Positions 10,801 through 19,953 of a stretch of DNA of 64,000 bases are shown here, in pieces. Source of the DNA: Mimachlamys varia (taxonomy: Eukaryota > Mollusca > Bivalvia > Pectinida > Pectinidae); assembly GCA_947623455.1 (NCBI GenBank), contig OX392535.1:37224688-37288687 (forward strand). The letters run 5' to 3'. A program made the position numbers and the translations under genes. The notes below the pieces were generated by a model. It was not told where the DNA came from, searched no databases, and worked only from the letters and a program-made list of their open reading frames with translations. Every line of letters starts with the position of its first letter. Within the stretch, counting starts at the first letter, position 1.

Positions 10801-13729
10801 AAGGTCACTGTAGCTATAAATAGCAAATCGGTTTCCGTGCAATAACTTGAGTTTCCTTGGGCCAATCAAACTCAAACTTCATACAGTGCTTCCTAAAGAA
10901 AAGTGCTCGCTTAGGATTGCTTTTCCGGGTCAAAAGTCAAAAGTCAAGGTCACTGTTGCTATAAATAGAAATTAGACGACACATCCACTTCCGTGGAATT
11001 CTTGTGTGTTGTTTATCCTGACCCTTTAATGATGTGTTGTTTATCCTGACCCTTTAATGTTGTGTTGTTATTCTGACCCTTCAATGTTGTGTTGTATATT
11101 CTGACCCTTCAATGTTGTGTTGGTTATTCTGAACCTTCGATGTTGTGTTGTTGTTCTGACCCTTCAATGTTGTGTTGTATATTCTTAACTTTCAATGTTG
11201 TGTTGTTATTCTGAACCTTCAATGTTGTGTTGTTTATTCTGACCCTTCAATGTTGTGTTGTTTATTCTGACCCTTCAATGTTGTGTTGTTATTCTGGCCC
11301 TTCAATGTTGTGTTGTATATTCTGAACCTTCAATGTTGTGTTGTTTATTCTGAACCTTCGATGTTGTGTTGTTTTTCTGACCCTTCAATGTTGTGTTGTA
11401 TATTCTTAACTTTCAATGTTGTGTTGTTATTCTGAACCTTCAATGTTGTGTTGTTTATTCCGACCCTTCAATGTTGTGTTGTTTATTCTGACCCTTCAAT
11501 GCTGTGTTGTTATTCTGACCCTTCAATGTTGTGTTGTTATTCTGAACCTTCAATGTTGTGTTGTATATTCTGAACCTTCAATGTTGTGTTGTATATTCTG
11601 AACCTTCAATGTTGTGTTGTTATTCTGAACCTTCAATGTTGTGTTGTATATTCTGAACCTTCAATGTTGTGTTGTATATTCTGACCCTTCAATGTTGTGT
11701 TGTTATTCTGACCCTTCAATGTTGTGTTGTATATTCTGAACCTTCAATGTTGTGTTGTATATTCTGACCCTTCAATGTTGTGTTGTGTATTCTGACCCTT
11801 CGATGTTGTGTTGTTATTCTGACCCTTCAATGTTGTGTTGTATATTCTGACCCTTCAATGTTGTGTTGTATATTCTGAACCTTCAATGTTGTGTTGTATA
11901 TTCTGACCCTTCAATGTTGTGTTGTATATTCTGACCCTTCAATGTTGTGTTGTATATTCTGAACCTTCAATGTTGTGTTGTTATTCTGACCCTTCAATGT
12001 TGTCTTGTTTATCCTGACCCAGTAATGATGTGTTGTTTATCCTGACCCTTTAATGTTGTGTTGTATATTCTGAACCTTCGATGTTGTGTTGTTATTCTGA
12101 CCCTTCAATGTTGTGTTGTTTATCCTGACCCTTCAATGTTGTGTTGTTTATTCTGACCCTTCAATGTTGTGTTGTTATTCTGACCCTTCAATGTTGTGTT
12201 GTTATTCTGAACCTTCAATGTTGTGTTGTATATACTGTGTAGACAGTATCCATATAGGAAATATGAATGTCAACTGGATGAAGGCAAATCCAACATGAAG
12301 CGCTTCATTTACTTATCCAGTTGACATTCATATTGCCTATGAATGCCAACTGAAAGCAGTTCAATGCTTAAATGTTGACAGATTAATACGTATTTGTAGT
12401 TATTGCTAAAATAGCAATTCTGACCCTTCAATGTTGTGTTGTTATTCTGAACCTTCAATGTTGTGTTGTATATTCTGAACCTTCAATGTTGTGCTGTATA
12501 TTCTGACCCTTCAATGTTGTGTTGTTATTCTGAACCTTCAATGTTGTGTTGTATATTCTGAACCTTCAATATTGTGTTGTATATTCTGACCCTTCAATGT
12601 TGTGTTGTGTATTCTGACCCTTCGATGCTGTGTTGTTATTCTGACCCTTCAATGTTGTGTTGTATATTCTGACCCTTCAATGTTGTGTTGTATATTCTGA
12701 CCCTTCAATGTTGTGTTGTATATTCTGACCCTTCAATGTTGTGTTGTATATTCTGAACCTTCAATGTTGTGTTGTATATTCTGAACCTTCAATGTTGTGT
12801 TGTATATTCTGACCCTTCAATGTTGTGTTATATATTCTGAACCTTCAATGTTGTGTTGTATATTCTGACCCTTCAATGTTGTGTTGTATATTCTGAACCT
12901 TCAATGTTGTGTTGTATATTCTGACCCTTCAATGTTGTGTTGTATATTCTGACCCTTCAATGTTGTGTTGTTTATTCTGAACCTTCAATGTTGTGTTGTT
13001 TATCCTGACCCTTTAATGATGTGTTGTATATTCTGACCCTTCAATGTTGTGTTGAATATTCTGACCCTTCAGGATTCATATAGGAAATATGAATGTCAAC
13101 TGGATGAAGGCAAATCCAACATGAAGCGCTTCATTTACTTATCCAGTTGACATTCATATTGCCTATGAATGCCAACTGAAAGCAGTTCAATGCTTAAATG
13201 TTGACAGATTAATACGTATTTGTAGTTATTGCTAAAATAGCATCCGATCAGTATATTTCCGTTTATGATTGCAAAATTTCTCAACATGTTGTTTAAGGAT
13301 GTACACCTCTGAGAAGTCAAAAATTTCCTGTATCTATTTTTCACAGTTTTGGGTTCAAAAAATCATATTCAAAATGGCCGCCAAATTGGTATTTATTTTA
13401 GAATTCATGTAAAAAAAGTTCTACAAGCAACAGACACTTCTTATATTTTTGACACAATGTTCAGATGCATATTTGCTATTAAAATTAATAATAATTTCTT
13501 CAATATCACAAAAAATATTTAAATGAGACAGAAACGAGACTTGAACGTGACTGAAACCTCAGAAGTGTACATCCTTAAGTGATAAAAGAAAAGAACGTTT
13601 TTTATTCTTTCTCATCTTTCTATCGACAGAATCACCATGCCGGGTACCTTTGGAGGAAGTGAACCGTACCTGTACGTCATTAGTCGCGGAACGGGGTCTG
13701 TCAGTTTCTATAAAATCAATTTTCAATAA
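1701..13729 (+). CDS. msp130: MSP130-like (choice-of-anchor I) secreted glycoprotein, 3' eight exons; 5' end outside window
   Basis: Spliced exons: 1701-1893, 2587-2731, 4784-4898, 6428-6610, 7017-7085, 7481-7725, 9640-9848, 13630-13729 (TAA 13727-13729). All have AG/GT boundaries and the phases agree throughout, giving about 419 residues. Seen in order: VTNEGRAGS then DPDGTVSIINVT; DLEPDDIAISDDNTRAYIT; NAIAEINLVTNTWVDI and DASDRD; YPVYGLNQPTGAVF and VVTANTGAMRTYT; ITDIHLFGGRDLGFW; DSRSDDMGPEPNVVAAG; and a closing YVISRGTGSVSFYKI. These match the ordered blocks of MSP130 proteins, predicted beta-propeller surface glycoproteins of biomineralising cells in sea urchins and molluscs. That role is family knowledge; a shell or matrix function here is inferred. 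The signal peptide and roughly the first 100 or more residues must be encoded upstream. Introns carry no competing coding signal, only repeats. The acidic and Gly residues after DASDRD differ from the usual DGGINI, so this is a divergent paralogue. Confidence 0.9.
2290..2385. repeat. Fragment of the ACGCTCTCTACACCCC foldback family
   Basis: It carries CAGTTTTGCCATGAGATATT and CCAGGGGTGTAAAGAGC, matching the 3' arm of the foldback at 4966-5333. A related piece is at 18110-18260. Only partial arms remain. Confidence 0.55.
2587..2731 (+). CDS. msp130: MSP130-like exon
   Basis: The acceptor TTTTAG ends at 2586. The first base completes a Gln codon, then the frame reads SMEYTRKGIRWAYRGDHNNG and DLEPDDIAISDDNTRAYIT, ending LP in phase 0. 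The DLEP(E/D)-IA-S-D block is diagnostic of the family. The donor is CCG|GTAAGA. A LINE fragment begins 15 bases inside the following intron. Confidence 0.9.
2747..3161 (+). mobile_element. LINE 3'-end copy (415 bp, 5'-truncated) with 13-bp TSD
   Basis: It is flanked by AAGAAAATACTAT at 2734-2746 and 3162-3174. It ends in an A-rich tail (TCTGAAAAATAAAATAAATT then poly-A). The body matches, in reverse complement, the 3' end of the large LINE at 39783-40175, including the shared block around ATTACACACTGTAATTGATG. Dead on arrival, noncoding. Confidence 0.88.
3263..3452. mobile_element. Short inverted-terminus element (GTTATCTCGAA ends)
   Basis: It begins CTTGTTATCTCGAACCTG and ends GATTTCGAGATAACTAGG, an inverted pair around internal TAACTCGAAG motifs. 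The same ends bracket 9045-9597, where the interior is tandemly expanded. MITE-like; the superfamily is not determined. Confidence 0.65.
3590..3935 (+). repeat. Dispersed foldback element, copy A
   Basis: It contains a palindrome at 3815-3870 with CATAAACCGC/GCGGTTTAT around the centre, and ends near ATAGATTCAAGT. The same sequence recurs in the opposite orientation at 30390-30725, including TTGATTGGCTGA and GACGTCGCCGTTTATAACGT segments. Non-autonomous repeat inside MSP130 intron 2. Confidence 0.75.
4192..4594 (+). mobile_element. TTAA-family MITE, copy 2
   Basis: The left end is AAAGGCCCAATATACGTAAC and the right end AACGTTACGTGTATTGGGCC, imperfect inverted repeats, with TTAA-type sequence at both borders. 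The length is about 400 bp. It has no coding capacity, as expected of a MITE. Confidence 0.82.
4784..4898 (+). CDS. msp130: MSP130-like exon
   Basis: The acceptor ATCACAG ends at 4783. The exon reads ENNAIAEINLVTNTWVDIYS, then GVKNWSQSTMDASDRDL, and ends in phase 1 at CTCG|GTAAGT. It joins directly in frame after ITLP of the previous exon, as in the family block for (V/T)LQENNA. Confidence 0.92.
4966..5333. repeat. Foldback element with ~85-nt inverted arms
   Basis: The 5' arm (about 4972-5056: CCTGATGCATCATCGAT, CTACGCTCTCTACA, ATGGCAAAACTGAAG) is repeated inverted at about 5246-5330. The spacer is noncoding. The open frames reported across it arise from the palindrome. Confidence 0.75.
5436..6005 (+). 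mobile_element. 575-bp MITE family, copy 1 (MSP130 intron 3)
   Basis: Termini are AATACGCCATTTCCGGGATA and TATCTCGGAAACGGCGTATT, inverted repeats of about 25 bp. A second copy is in receptor intron 5 at 20212-20791. Shared interior blocks include CATCACCACGTGACTTTAT and GTTGGAAACGATCTGAACG. No transposase is seen. Confidence 0.85.
6428..6610 (+). CDS. msp130: MSP130-like exon
   Basis: The acceptor GTTAAAG ends at 6427 and the donor is AATG|GTAATC. It encodes DDTMSSYPVYGLNQPTGAVF and the VVTANTGAMRTYT block (family: YLVTANEGDARDY). The usual glutamate and aspartates of TANEGDARD are replaced by Thr, Ala and Met, so the acidic turn seen in most homologues is reduced here. Confidence 0.92.
7017..7085 (+). 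CDS. msp130: MSP130-like exon (69 bp)
   Basis: The acceptor CTTTCAG ends at 7016 and the donor is TTAG|GTAAAA. It encodes DGEIDLILGPPGINTELNDL then SRLG, in phase 1 at both ends. It is short, but it bridges two well-supported exons in frame and corresponds to the LGRL region of homologues. Confidence 0.82.
7185..7460 (+). mobile_element. GACGTCA-rich foldback MITE, copy 1
   Basis: The centre AAAGCCCTACCGGGCTTT is flanked by inverted AACATTTTAGCAAA and TTGTCATCAATAGCAATGTG arms. The 5' part (ATTGTGACGTCATTA, GATTTGCTGTTCAAAAT) matches the reverse complement of 14550-14860. The element ends only ~20 bp before the acceptor of the 7481 exon. Confidence 0.75.
7481..7725 (+). CDS. msp130: MSP130-like exon
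   Basis: The acceptor ATACCAG ends at 7480. The exon reads RVHISVGDGRNDISSDLITD, IHLFGGRDLGFW, a Glu/Lys-rich stretch, then DSRSDDM, and ends in phase 0 at ATG|GTATAC. FGGR-fW and D-RSDD are family hallmarks (usually FGARSFSIW and DNRSDDKGPEPE). Confidence 0.92.
8508..8664. repeat. 157-bp near-perfect palindrome
   Basis: The arms begin AAGACTCTTTCATGA and end TCATGAAAGAGTCTT. Inside, GTAAGATAGGGAAATTCC pairs with GGAATTTCCCTATCTTAC, and GGGGTTTTCAAATT with AATTTGAAAACCCC. The loop is about 35 nt. Foldback element in MSP130 intron 6. Confidence 0.8.
9045..9597. repeat. MITE with internally expanded 78-82-bp tandem repeat
   Basis: Six units carrying ACTCGAACTCGAAGACCACG and CAAGCTTTACACTCAATATT start at about 9061, 9141, 9223, 9301, 9379 and 9461. 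Spacing is 78-82 bp. The block is enclosed by the GTTATCTCGAA-type ends also seen in the unexpanded element at 3263-3452. Open frames here are repeat-derived. Confidence 0.8.
9640..9848 (+). CDS. msp130: MSP130-like exon
   Basis: The acceptor TTATTCCAG ends at 9639. The exon reads GPEPNVVAAGHFNQVPIIAA then a Tyr-rich strand and ends GLISDMG at GG|GTAAGT. The GPEPE-V--G block continues RSDD of the previous exon exactly as in homologues. Confidence 0.92.
10095..10300. repeat. Inverted-repeat segment
   Basis: AATCTACTCCCTCGAATGC near 10107 recurs inverted as GCATTCGAGGGAGTAGATT near 10271. This suggests another small foldback element in MSP130 intron 7. Confidence 0.6.
10688..10975 (+). repeat. 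Two direct copies of a ~140-bp dispersed repeat
   Basis: TTGAGTTTCCTTGGGCCAAT, CAAACTCAAACTT, AAGTGCTCGCTT and GGTCAAGGTCACTGT occur in the same order twice (about 10690-10826 and 10830-10970). The sequence upstream at 10625-10645 has the inverted CGCCT..AGGCG motif. Noncoding. Confidence 0.7.
11003..12233. repeat. 28-bp minisatellite, first block
   Basis: About 44 units of AATGTTGTGTTGTATATTCT plus GACCCTTC, with variants lacking AT before TATTCTG and GACCC/GAACC alternation. It lies in MSP130 intron 7. It continues after a 166-bp insert as the block at 12417-13076. Confidence 0.95.
12251..12416. repeat. 166-bp unit flanking the minisatellite, copy 1
   Basis: It starts CATATAGGAAATATGAATG and contains the hairpin arms TGAATGTCAACTGGAT and ATCCAGTTGACATTCA. 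As read, it is identical to 13077-13242. The following bases return directly to the 28-bp array. Confidence 0.85.
12417..13076. repeat. 28-bp minisatellite, second block
   Basis: About 23 further units of the same 28-bp repeat, between the two identical 166-bp units. Variant usage (GACCC versus GAACC) is mixed, as in the first block. Confidence 0.95.
13077..13242. repeat. 166-bp unit flanking the minisatellite, copy 2
   Basis: Identical as read to 12251-12416, ending TGCTAAAATAGCA. Unlike copy 1, it is followed by unique intron sequence leading to the last MSP130 exon. Together they form a duplicated array-plus-hairpin module. Confidence 0.85.
13630..13729 (+). CDS. msp130: MSP130-like terminal exon
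   Basis: The acceptor CGACAG ends at 13629. The exon reads ITMPGTFGGSEPYLYVISRG then TGSVSFYKINFQ and stops at TAA 13727-13729. It matches the closing block of the family, (L)LVVANE-SGTVSVYEI. No hydrophobic or GPI-type tail follows, so the protein looks soluble or secreted. Confidence 0.92.
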
Positions 13730-13730
13730 A
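13725..13730 (+). terminator. Polyadenylation signal overlapping the MSP130-like stop codon
   Basis: The hexamer AATAAA begins in the final Gln codon and contains the TAA stop (13727-13729). A T-rich stretch follows at 13731-13740. If used, the 3' UTR would be only about 15-25 nt. A longer UTR using a later signal is equally possible. Confidence 0.45.
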
Positions 13731-14549
13731 CTATTTTTTTTGCAAGAGAAAATGTGTTTTATTTGTCTGTTGATTTAAATAGTATTTCATGTCTGTTGAT
13801 TTAAATAGTATTTCATTCTATAAATAACAATGTATCATATAGGACTGTTACAATATTTGCGAAATCGTTCATTACTTATATTTATATTTTGATAGATTTA
13901 TTGCGCTTTGTTTAGTTATTTAAGGAATAACTTTATATTTTGTACAAAATAGAAAGTTTATCCTTATATTTACAGTTTCTTTCTGTGAAATGTTCGTAAC
14001 TATTTTGTTCATTATAGTCAAATCTTCGGACACAGATTTCATTTCAAAACTAATAAACGTGGGAATGTTTCAATAAATGTAACAGCATGAAATGCAAGCT
14101 CCGCCTACGTTAATTGTTGGTGACGTCACACAATTGTGTTTCAAACTGTAGGATTTGCATAGCTCCGCCCACATGAATTGTTGTCGACGTCATAGAAATT
14201 TGTCACGTGTTTGACTACAGTTATGCAGTGATAATGATAGTCTGTTGAGTAATGGTTATCGAGTGAATGTCAGTGTAGACTGTAAATATTTCCAAAACAA
14301 TTTGAACAGCAAATCAAGTGTAGACAACAATGAAAATGAATACGTCATAACAGAGATTGATGACGTCATAATAGCTAATTCTGTTATTTATAGTCCGTGG
14401 CACTGGGTGTTATAGGCGTATAGTGGCAACTGCCTCTTAGCATTGTGTCAATGGGAAAATGCGGAGCGGATGTAAAGATATATACATATTGAATCATGAT
14501 TTTTACGCTTTGCCATACGAATGCTACTAAAACACCCTAAAAAACACTT

Positions 14550-14860
14550 ATTAAAGCAATGAATGTTTTAGCAAATGTTGTTACAGTCCTATAACACACA
14601 TTGCTATTGTTGACAAACTAAATAAAGCCCGGTAGGGCTTTATGTCAGTTTGTCAGCAATAGCAATGTGTGTAATAGGACTGTAGCAATATTTGCTAAAA
14701 TGTTCATTACTTATATTTACATTTTGATAGAATAATTGTGCTTTATTTAGTTTCTTCGGACCGATTTTGAACAGCAAATCAAGTAGAGACAATAATGAAA
14801 TTGATGACGTTACAATAGAGAATGATGACGTCACAATGCCAACTGCTGTTATAGTCTGAG
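14550..14860 (-). mobile_element. GACGTCA-rich foldback MITE, copy 2
   Basis: Central AAAGCCCGGTAGGGCTTT with long arms (TTTTAGCAAATGTTGTTACA pairing with the 14680-14705 arm). The outer part (CAAATCAAGTAGAGACAATA, GATGACGTCACAATG) matches copy 1 at 7185-7460 inverted. Noncoding. Confidence 0.75.
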
Positions 14861-15288
14861 GCACTGGGTATTTCTCGATATCAGTATAACAACATAATGA
14901 CATTTCCGTGAGGCTGGTTGAAATCCGTGTAGGAAAAACATACAATAAAAGTCAACGAAACAAAACGGTGATTTTGATTTGCTAAAATTTTATTCCTTTA
15001 TGTGTACAAAGTTTCCCCTTTGATATTATATAAAGCATAATAAAATAATATTTCGGTATCTTAATAAACACCAGTTCTGTTTCTCACATATTACACCCTA
15101 CGTTATGAACATAACCAGCAATAATGATTATCATTCATGGAATGACTTGGATTTTTCAACATTCATGAGGTCTTATAGCAATGACATTTTGAACATATTC
15201 TATAAATCGCGTTATCAAAGGATAAACTTTCCTTATGAATCACATGGTTTATTTATGACGTCATAGGTAAACCTTGTTTATAAGAATT

Positions 15289-15433
15289 GAAAGTCATTTT
15301 TTTTTTAACTTTCATAGTGCTATGAAAGGTCAGCCGTTACATCCGTATTGAATGAAGCCCGCTAGGGCCTCAAGTTAAATATGGATGTAACCGCTGACCT
15401 TTCATAGCACAATGGAAGTTAAAAAAAGACTTC
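15289..15433. repeat. Foldback hairpin
   Basis: Arms contain GCTATGAAAGGTCAGC and GCTGACCTTTCATAGC, with TTACATCC/GGATGTAA inside. The loop AAGCCCGCTAGGGCCT resembles the core of the GACGTCA-rich MITE family. Confidence 0.75.
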
Positions 15434-16010
15434 CAATCCATATATTTACATTTTTACTGTAGAACAATTGCTTTATTTCTTTATATTTTTCCAATTAATA
15501 GCTTATTACCCGCGTTTGTATATGCGTCGTTATTGAAACGACATTGGCGGAACAGCCCAGTTTGAATCAAATTGGCGCCAATGATAATAATTAGTCATTT
15601 GAGCATTTGACACAAGGGCATTCTCCATGTTATTCGAAGCGGCGCGACAAGACTCTCATTGAACAAGCTTGATGTATGACGTCATAATTAAACCACGTGC
15701 TACGTCTCTAGGACCATTGCTTTCATACTTTTATGAAAGACATGTTCTTTATTCTGGTAATGCTCATACAGTGGTTTGCAGCGCAAATGTAAATATAATA
15801 TAATAATTGTCGCTCCGCTTAATGTAACATGGAGTGCGTCAAGCGCTCAAATAAGTAGGTACGGTTACGTTTTATTCAAATTAGTACTGTTGCATAAATG
15901 CTGTTTAAATGACAATTTGTGTTTTTAAATTATCCATGCAAGCATGAACGCGAACAGGTTCCCTAACGGGCTTCAAGCAAATAAAGACTGTACCTCGTTA
16001 TGATTGCGTA

Positions 16011-16112
16011 TACGGTAGTGTGCCCGCAGTTGGCAACGTACATATTCTGTGGTGCGCGTTAGCGCTCCGTAGGGAATATGCTTGTTGCCAACTGCGGGCA
16101 TGCTACCGTTTA
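16011..16112. repeat. Foldback hairpin
   Basis: TGCCCGCAGTTGGCAAC (from 16021) pairs with GTTGCCAACTGCGGGCA, and ACGGTAG with CTACCGT outside it. The loop contains a second small palindrome, GCGTTAGCGC. Confidence 0.8.
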
Positions 16113-17656
16113 AGCAGACAACATAAAGTACAATCCTTATATTATCATCATTATTAATTTTCAAACTTATACGAAGGAATAAACATTCAAAGAAGGTTGC
16201 TGCGATGGTAACTACGATGGCCGTGGTTGCTTAGATAATATAATCCCATTGAATCTTCATCGATATATTGGTAAGTTTAAGAAATACACAGTGAACAACA
16301 CTATTTTTCTTCATTACATCCTTTGTAAATTTGGTATTAAACAATATTACTAGCACTTCGAATTTATACGAATTGACACAGTGATCTGGTTGTGACGCGA
16401 TCAAACGTCAGACGTCACAACTGCAGGGCGCCGCCATTTTTGCTTACCGTCAAAGAATTTCGAATGTGCATCATTGGAATAAAAAAGTTTGCCAGAAACC
16501 ATTTATTGTATAATCAGACAAATTGATCCAATATGTGTTCGATGTTTCAAAATCTTGAAAGAACCAAACAATGGCGTTCAGCGAATAGTTATTCTTCTGA
16601 AGCGTGAACGACGCCATATTTGAACAAATGTCAATCTGCTGAGCCTTTTTTCATTGCGTATATACTAAGCTCAAGAAGGGAGAGATATCAATAAATTAGA
16701 GATAAGCTATTTTTGTTCATACCGGCATGAGTTCCAAAAACAATCAAAATGTTTAAAACAGTAGTTAAAAGTGATGTAGTCTTTCACACGAGTGGTATAT
16801 ATATATCCTTCGTAAATTATATTTTAAACAATTGATACCCAATTGAATGTTCTGCCAACCTGTCAGTAGTGAGTAGCATTTCAATATTGATATATTTACA
16901 AAGTACATTACGTTTGATTGGACCGACTGAAAAAAAATAATAACATTCATTTTTACAAAACATAGGTGACCGCATCACTGATGCTGGTATACTGAAATGA
17001 TGTACAAGATGGAGTTCACATCCACTATGTTTAACTCGCTGTAGATTTGTAATACTGATATGAATTAATATTAAAAATGATTTGCTAGATTTTACAACTT
17101 AAATAAAGTGTTAAATGTATATGATAAAACATAAAGATTTATATGTATGTTTTTTTCGCGCCGTAGCTAGGTGCCCAATCGGAAATAATAATATCAATTT
17201 TTCCGCGAAAAACATTTGTTCAATAAGACAAAATTATTTATATATTTTTCAATTTATGCTTTCAGTTGAATGTTTTTAAAGCATTTAAAAATGTAAATAT
17301 AAGGAATGAAATATACGCGTTGAACAGTAACGCAATTCATCGAATATTTTCAGAGAACCAATGTTATTGTGACCTCCAGAATTTTGAAAACAAAATATTA
17401 ATTTGCTATTACAGTATACTATTTTTTGAGAATCTGTTTCTGAGAACATTTTTTTACAACACAATGAATCATACAACATACATCAAGGTAAAAAATCGTT
17501 GTGAAATTACAAGGGGGGTTTTGTTTCATTTTTTCTTTAATCAAGATCAAATTAATCTTCATGTAATTCATGTACAAGCATAGCAGGTTTATGAAAATGA
17601 AAAATATCAGGGAGTACATTTTTTTTTTCAATTTCACAGCTCATTCACGATCTTCC

Positions 17657-18055
17657 ATTGAAGGCCTAATATACGTATCTTCAGGAAATTTTTCGTGAAT
17701 CTGAAAAAATCTGAAAAAAAAAATCCAGTTGATAACCATGCAAAAATAAGCCTAAAACGAAGTAAACTTGAGTGGTAACTTACAAGAAACTCTTGATACA
17801 AAAGTCCAAAGTATTAAAAATAATTCAGGTGGGGCCCACGTTAACAACAAGCCGAAGTTAGAAGACGGTTCAAAATGGACGCGTGTTTACAAATACCGAG
17901 TTTTAACTGCTGCTGTACCGGTAACCGCGTAAGAATTCATCTTGAATATTGCCGATACCAGTTAATCGTAACTAAAGCTATAAATATAAAAAAAAGTTAT
18001 TAGGCTTGGTTTTCGCTTCAAGTTTTGCCGAAAGTTACGTATATTGGGCCTTTAA
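17657..18055 (+). mobile_element. TTAA-family MITE, copy 3
   Basis: It starts TTGAAGGCCTAATATACGTA and ends GTTACGTATATTGGGCCTTTAA. The interior matches copies at 4.2 and 25.5 kb (TTCATCTTGAATATTGC, GTTATTAGGCTTGGTTTTCG). It lies between the MSP130-like gene and the receptor gene. Confidence 0.82.
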
Positions 18056-18109
18056 CAGAAGGTTTTCTTTGGGAAAGCATAATTCGAGTTCTAGAAAGAA
18101 GTGGTAAGG

Positions 18110-18260
18110 GACCTCATCCTCGGTACCCATATGTTACGATCACCTACGCTCTCTAGCACCCTGGGATATGTCTGTAAAACAAGTTCCATATGCATCACCT
18201 TGTTGATGAGACAAGAAGACTGGTTCGACTCTCGGATGTTCATCAAAAGATGAAGGGCCT
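18110..18260. repeat. Fragment of the ACGCTCTCTACACCCC foldback family
   Basis: GATCACCTACGCTCTCTAG, CTGGGATATGTC and GATGAGACAAGAAGACTGGT correspond to the left arm and spacer of 4966-5333. Only the left half is preserved. Confidence 0.6.
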
Positions 18261-18792
18261 GTGTCGCTCACCTGGATACTAAAGCAGACTAATTGCTGAA
18301 AGAGGAATTAAAGATATGTGAATTCTATTTCCCCCTATTGGGCAAACTTATTTGTACCCGAAAAGGGGTCGGGGGTTTCCTGCTGTTTGCATAAAATAAT
18401 TCCCTCTTTTTTATTTGACCAATCAATACTTTTAAATTTACGCACCTACTCTTCGCTTCTACGGCAGTTTAGACAATTTCAATATCAACATTCAGGCTCC
18501 TAGCATCACTGCCGAGTAACTTTGGTAAAATACGGAATATCAGAACCATCTGCACTAAAATAATTCAGTAGAGAGATGTGCTTTGGTAAAAAGTACATTT
18601 GAGGTCATTAATCTTAGAATCTGAGTACCAGGGTGTAGTGATTAAAGATAGTAGACAGTAGATAGTGCTTCAAAACACTTAGAACAGTGATGTTAAAACT
18701 CCCCACAAATTCAGAGTTTAAACATTTCTATAATTAACTACAGAGTCGGTTAATGTTTACCCGCGTTTTCCGTTCGTTTGGTAGGCCGAAGT

Positions 18793-18798
18793 TTTATT
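18793..18798 (-). terminator. Possible polyadenylation signal of the receptor gene
   Basis: TTTATT on the plus strand gives AATAAA on the minus strand about 345 nt after the stop codon at 19142. It is the first such hexamer I noticed downstream; usage is unproven. Confidence 0.35.
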
Positions 18799-19141
18799 GC
18801 AGCGCAAGCCATGGAGAGGGGATTGGTCTGCAAATATCCAAAGCACTCGTTCAAGACACCAGAACACACACCAATTTAATAAATACAAAAATGTATATAC
18901 AACAATATATATTTGAAAGATCATCTGTACTTTTACCGACAAATCCATTGTTCCAATTATCAATTTTCTATAAGCTTTTAAAAATGAATGGACGGTCAGT
19001 TTGGATAATGATGTGCTAATGACGTAGTTTGGCCACTAGGTGGCGTGTTTAAGCAAAGAAATGATAGGTGTACGCCATAAACGTTTTTTATCGATAGGTG
19101 GCGTGCATTATGGATTCAAATGTTGAACAACAGGTGTCGCT

Positions 19142-19953
19142 CTACGTTGATGGCGCCGTAGAGGGGACTATGACTAGTACCGTTGTTATGGTAACAAACA
19201 TGCTCACAAGATAAACAAGAAACAATGCCTTGTCGACAACTTCTGCCACGAAATACCATTGGCGTTTCCGCTCCATTACGGCTCGTGAACGGTTTATTCG
19301 GAAGACCTGTTCCATGTACTCTTCCTGTGACGTCGTCTCATTGTCTGAACTCACTGTTTCTTCCTCCATGTCATCAGTATGCAACGCCCGTCTATAGGAT
19401 CTCCTGTTACGCAACATCCGTCTATATGACGTCATGTCACAGGCAGAAGAACACTGGCCGTCGTCTGTTTCTATTTCCGTTTCCCGCCTATTCGGTCCTA
19501 AATGAGTAGCTGAACATTGGGGCACGCTTCCGTTTCCCTGAGTTTTTGTGCCACCATTTGTAACGATTTCACTGTCGTTGTAACATACATTCATTTGCAC
19601 GTAATCTCCGATATCCAGACTGTCATAAACCGCGGTCATTGAGTCGGCCGTTTCCGGACTGTAGTCAGTCACCCTGTGATTGTGATTCCCAATTGGGTCC
19701 GACATCACGAGACAGGCACGGTCACGTGATACTGGAATAAAGTCACGTTGCTCGGTACACAAATCGAACTGGTAGTCCCAGGAACGAAGCTTGGTGCAAA
19801 CAAGTTTGCTGAGACATGTCTCGCAGAACCACAGGACCCAAGCCGGCACCATTGGCACCGGCTTGAGACCGCCATGTTTCTTGATGATGAGGACGACGGT
19901 AGCCATTATCATTGATATGCAGTTCATTGTCATCACCAGGAATATAAAGATAC
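19142..19953 (-). CDS. Receptor exon 6 (TM3, cytoplasmic loop, TM4)
   Basis: Acceptor TATTACAG at 19954. TM3 reads IFIFLVMTMNCISMIMATVV. The loop has Cys-rich WVLWFCETCLSKLVCTKL, then a polar, Asp/Glu/Thr-rich stretch and an Arg-rich segment. The MA helix ends RKRQWYFVAEVVDKAL, followed by TM4 and the short tail VPSTAPST before TAG. Confidence 0.95.

Larger units (their letters stand above)
13731..19141. other. Intergenic region between convergent genes
   Basis: It holds partial GACGTCA-rich MITE sequences (13838-13925, 14265-14400), the MITE at 14550-14860, hairpins at 15289-15433 and 16011-16112, and a TTAA-family MITE at 17657-18055. I see no supportable exon. The 105- and 88-codon open frames near 17.3 and 18.8 kb are AT-rich, repeat-poor and unrecognisable. 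Confidence 0.6.

Noticed and set aside
14640..14945. 101-codon minus-strand frame
   Set aside because: It translates the GACGTCA-rich MITE and its palindromic centre.
17266..17583. 105-codon frame in the convergent intergenic region
   Set aside because: AT-rich and Asn/Phe-biased composition, no recognisable motif, and overlapping antisense frames of similar length.
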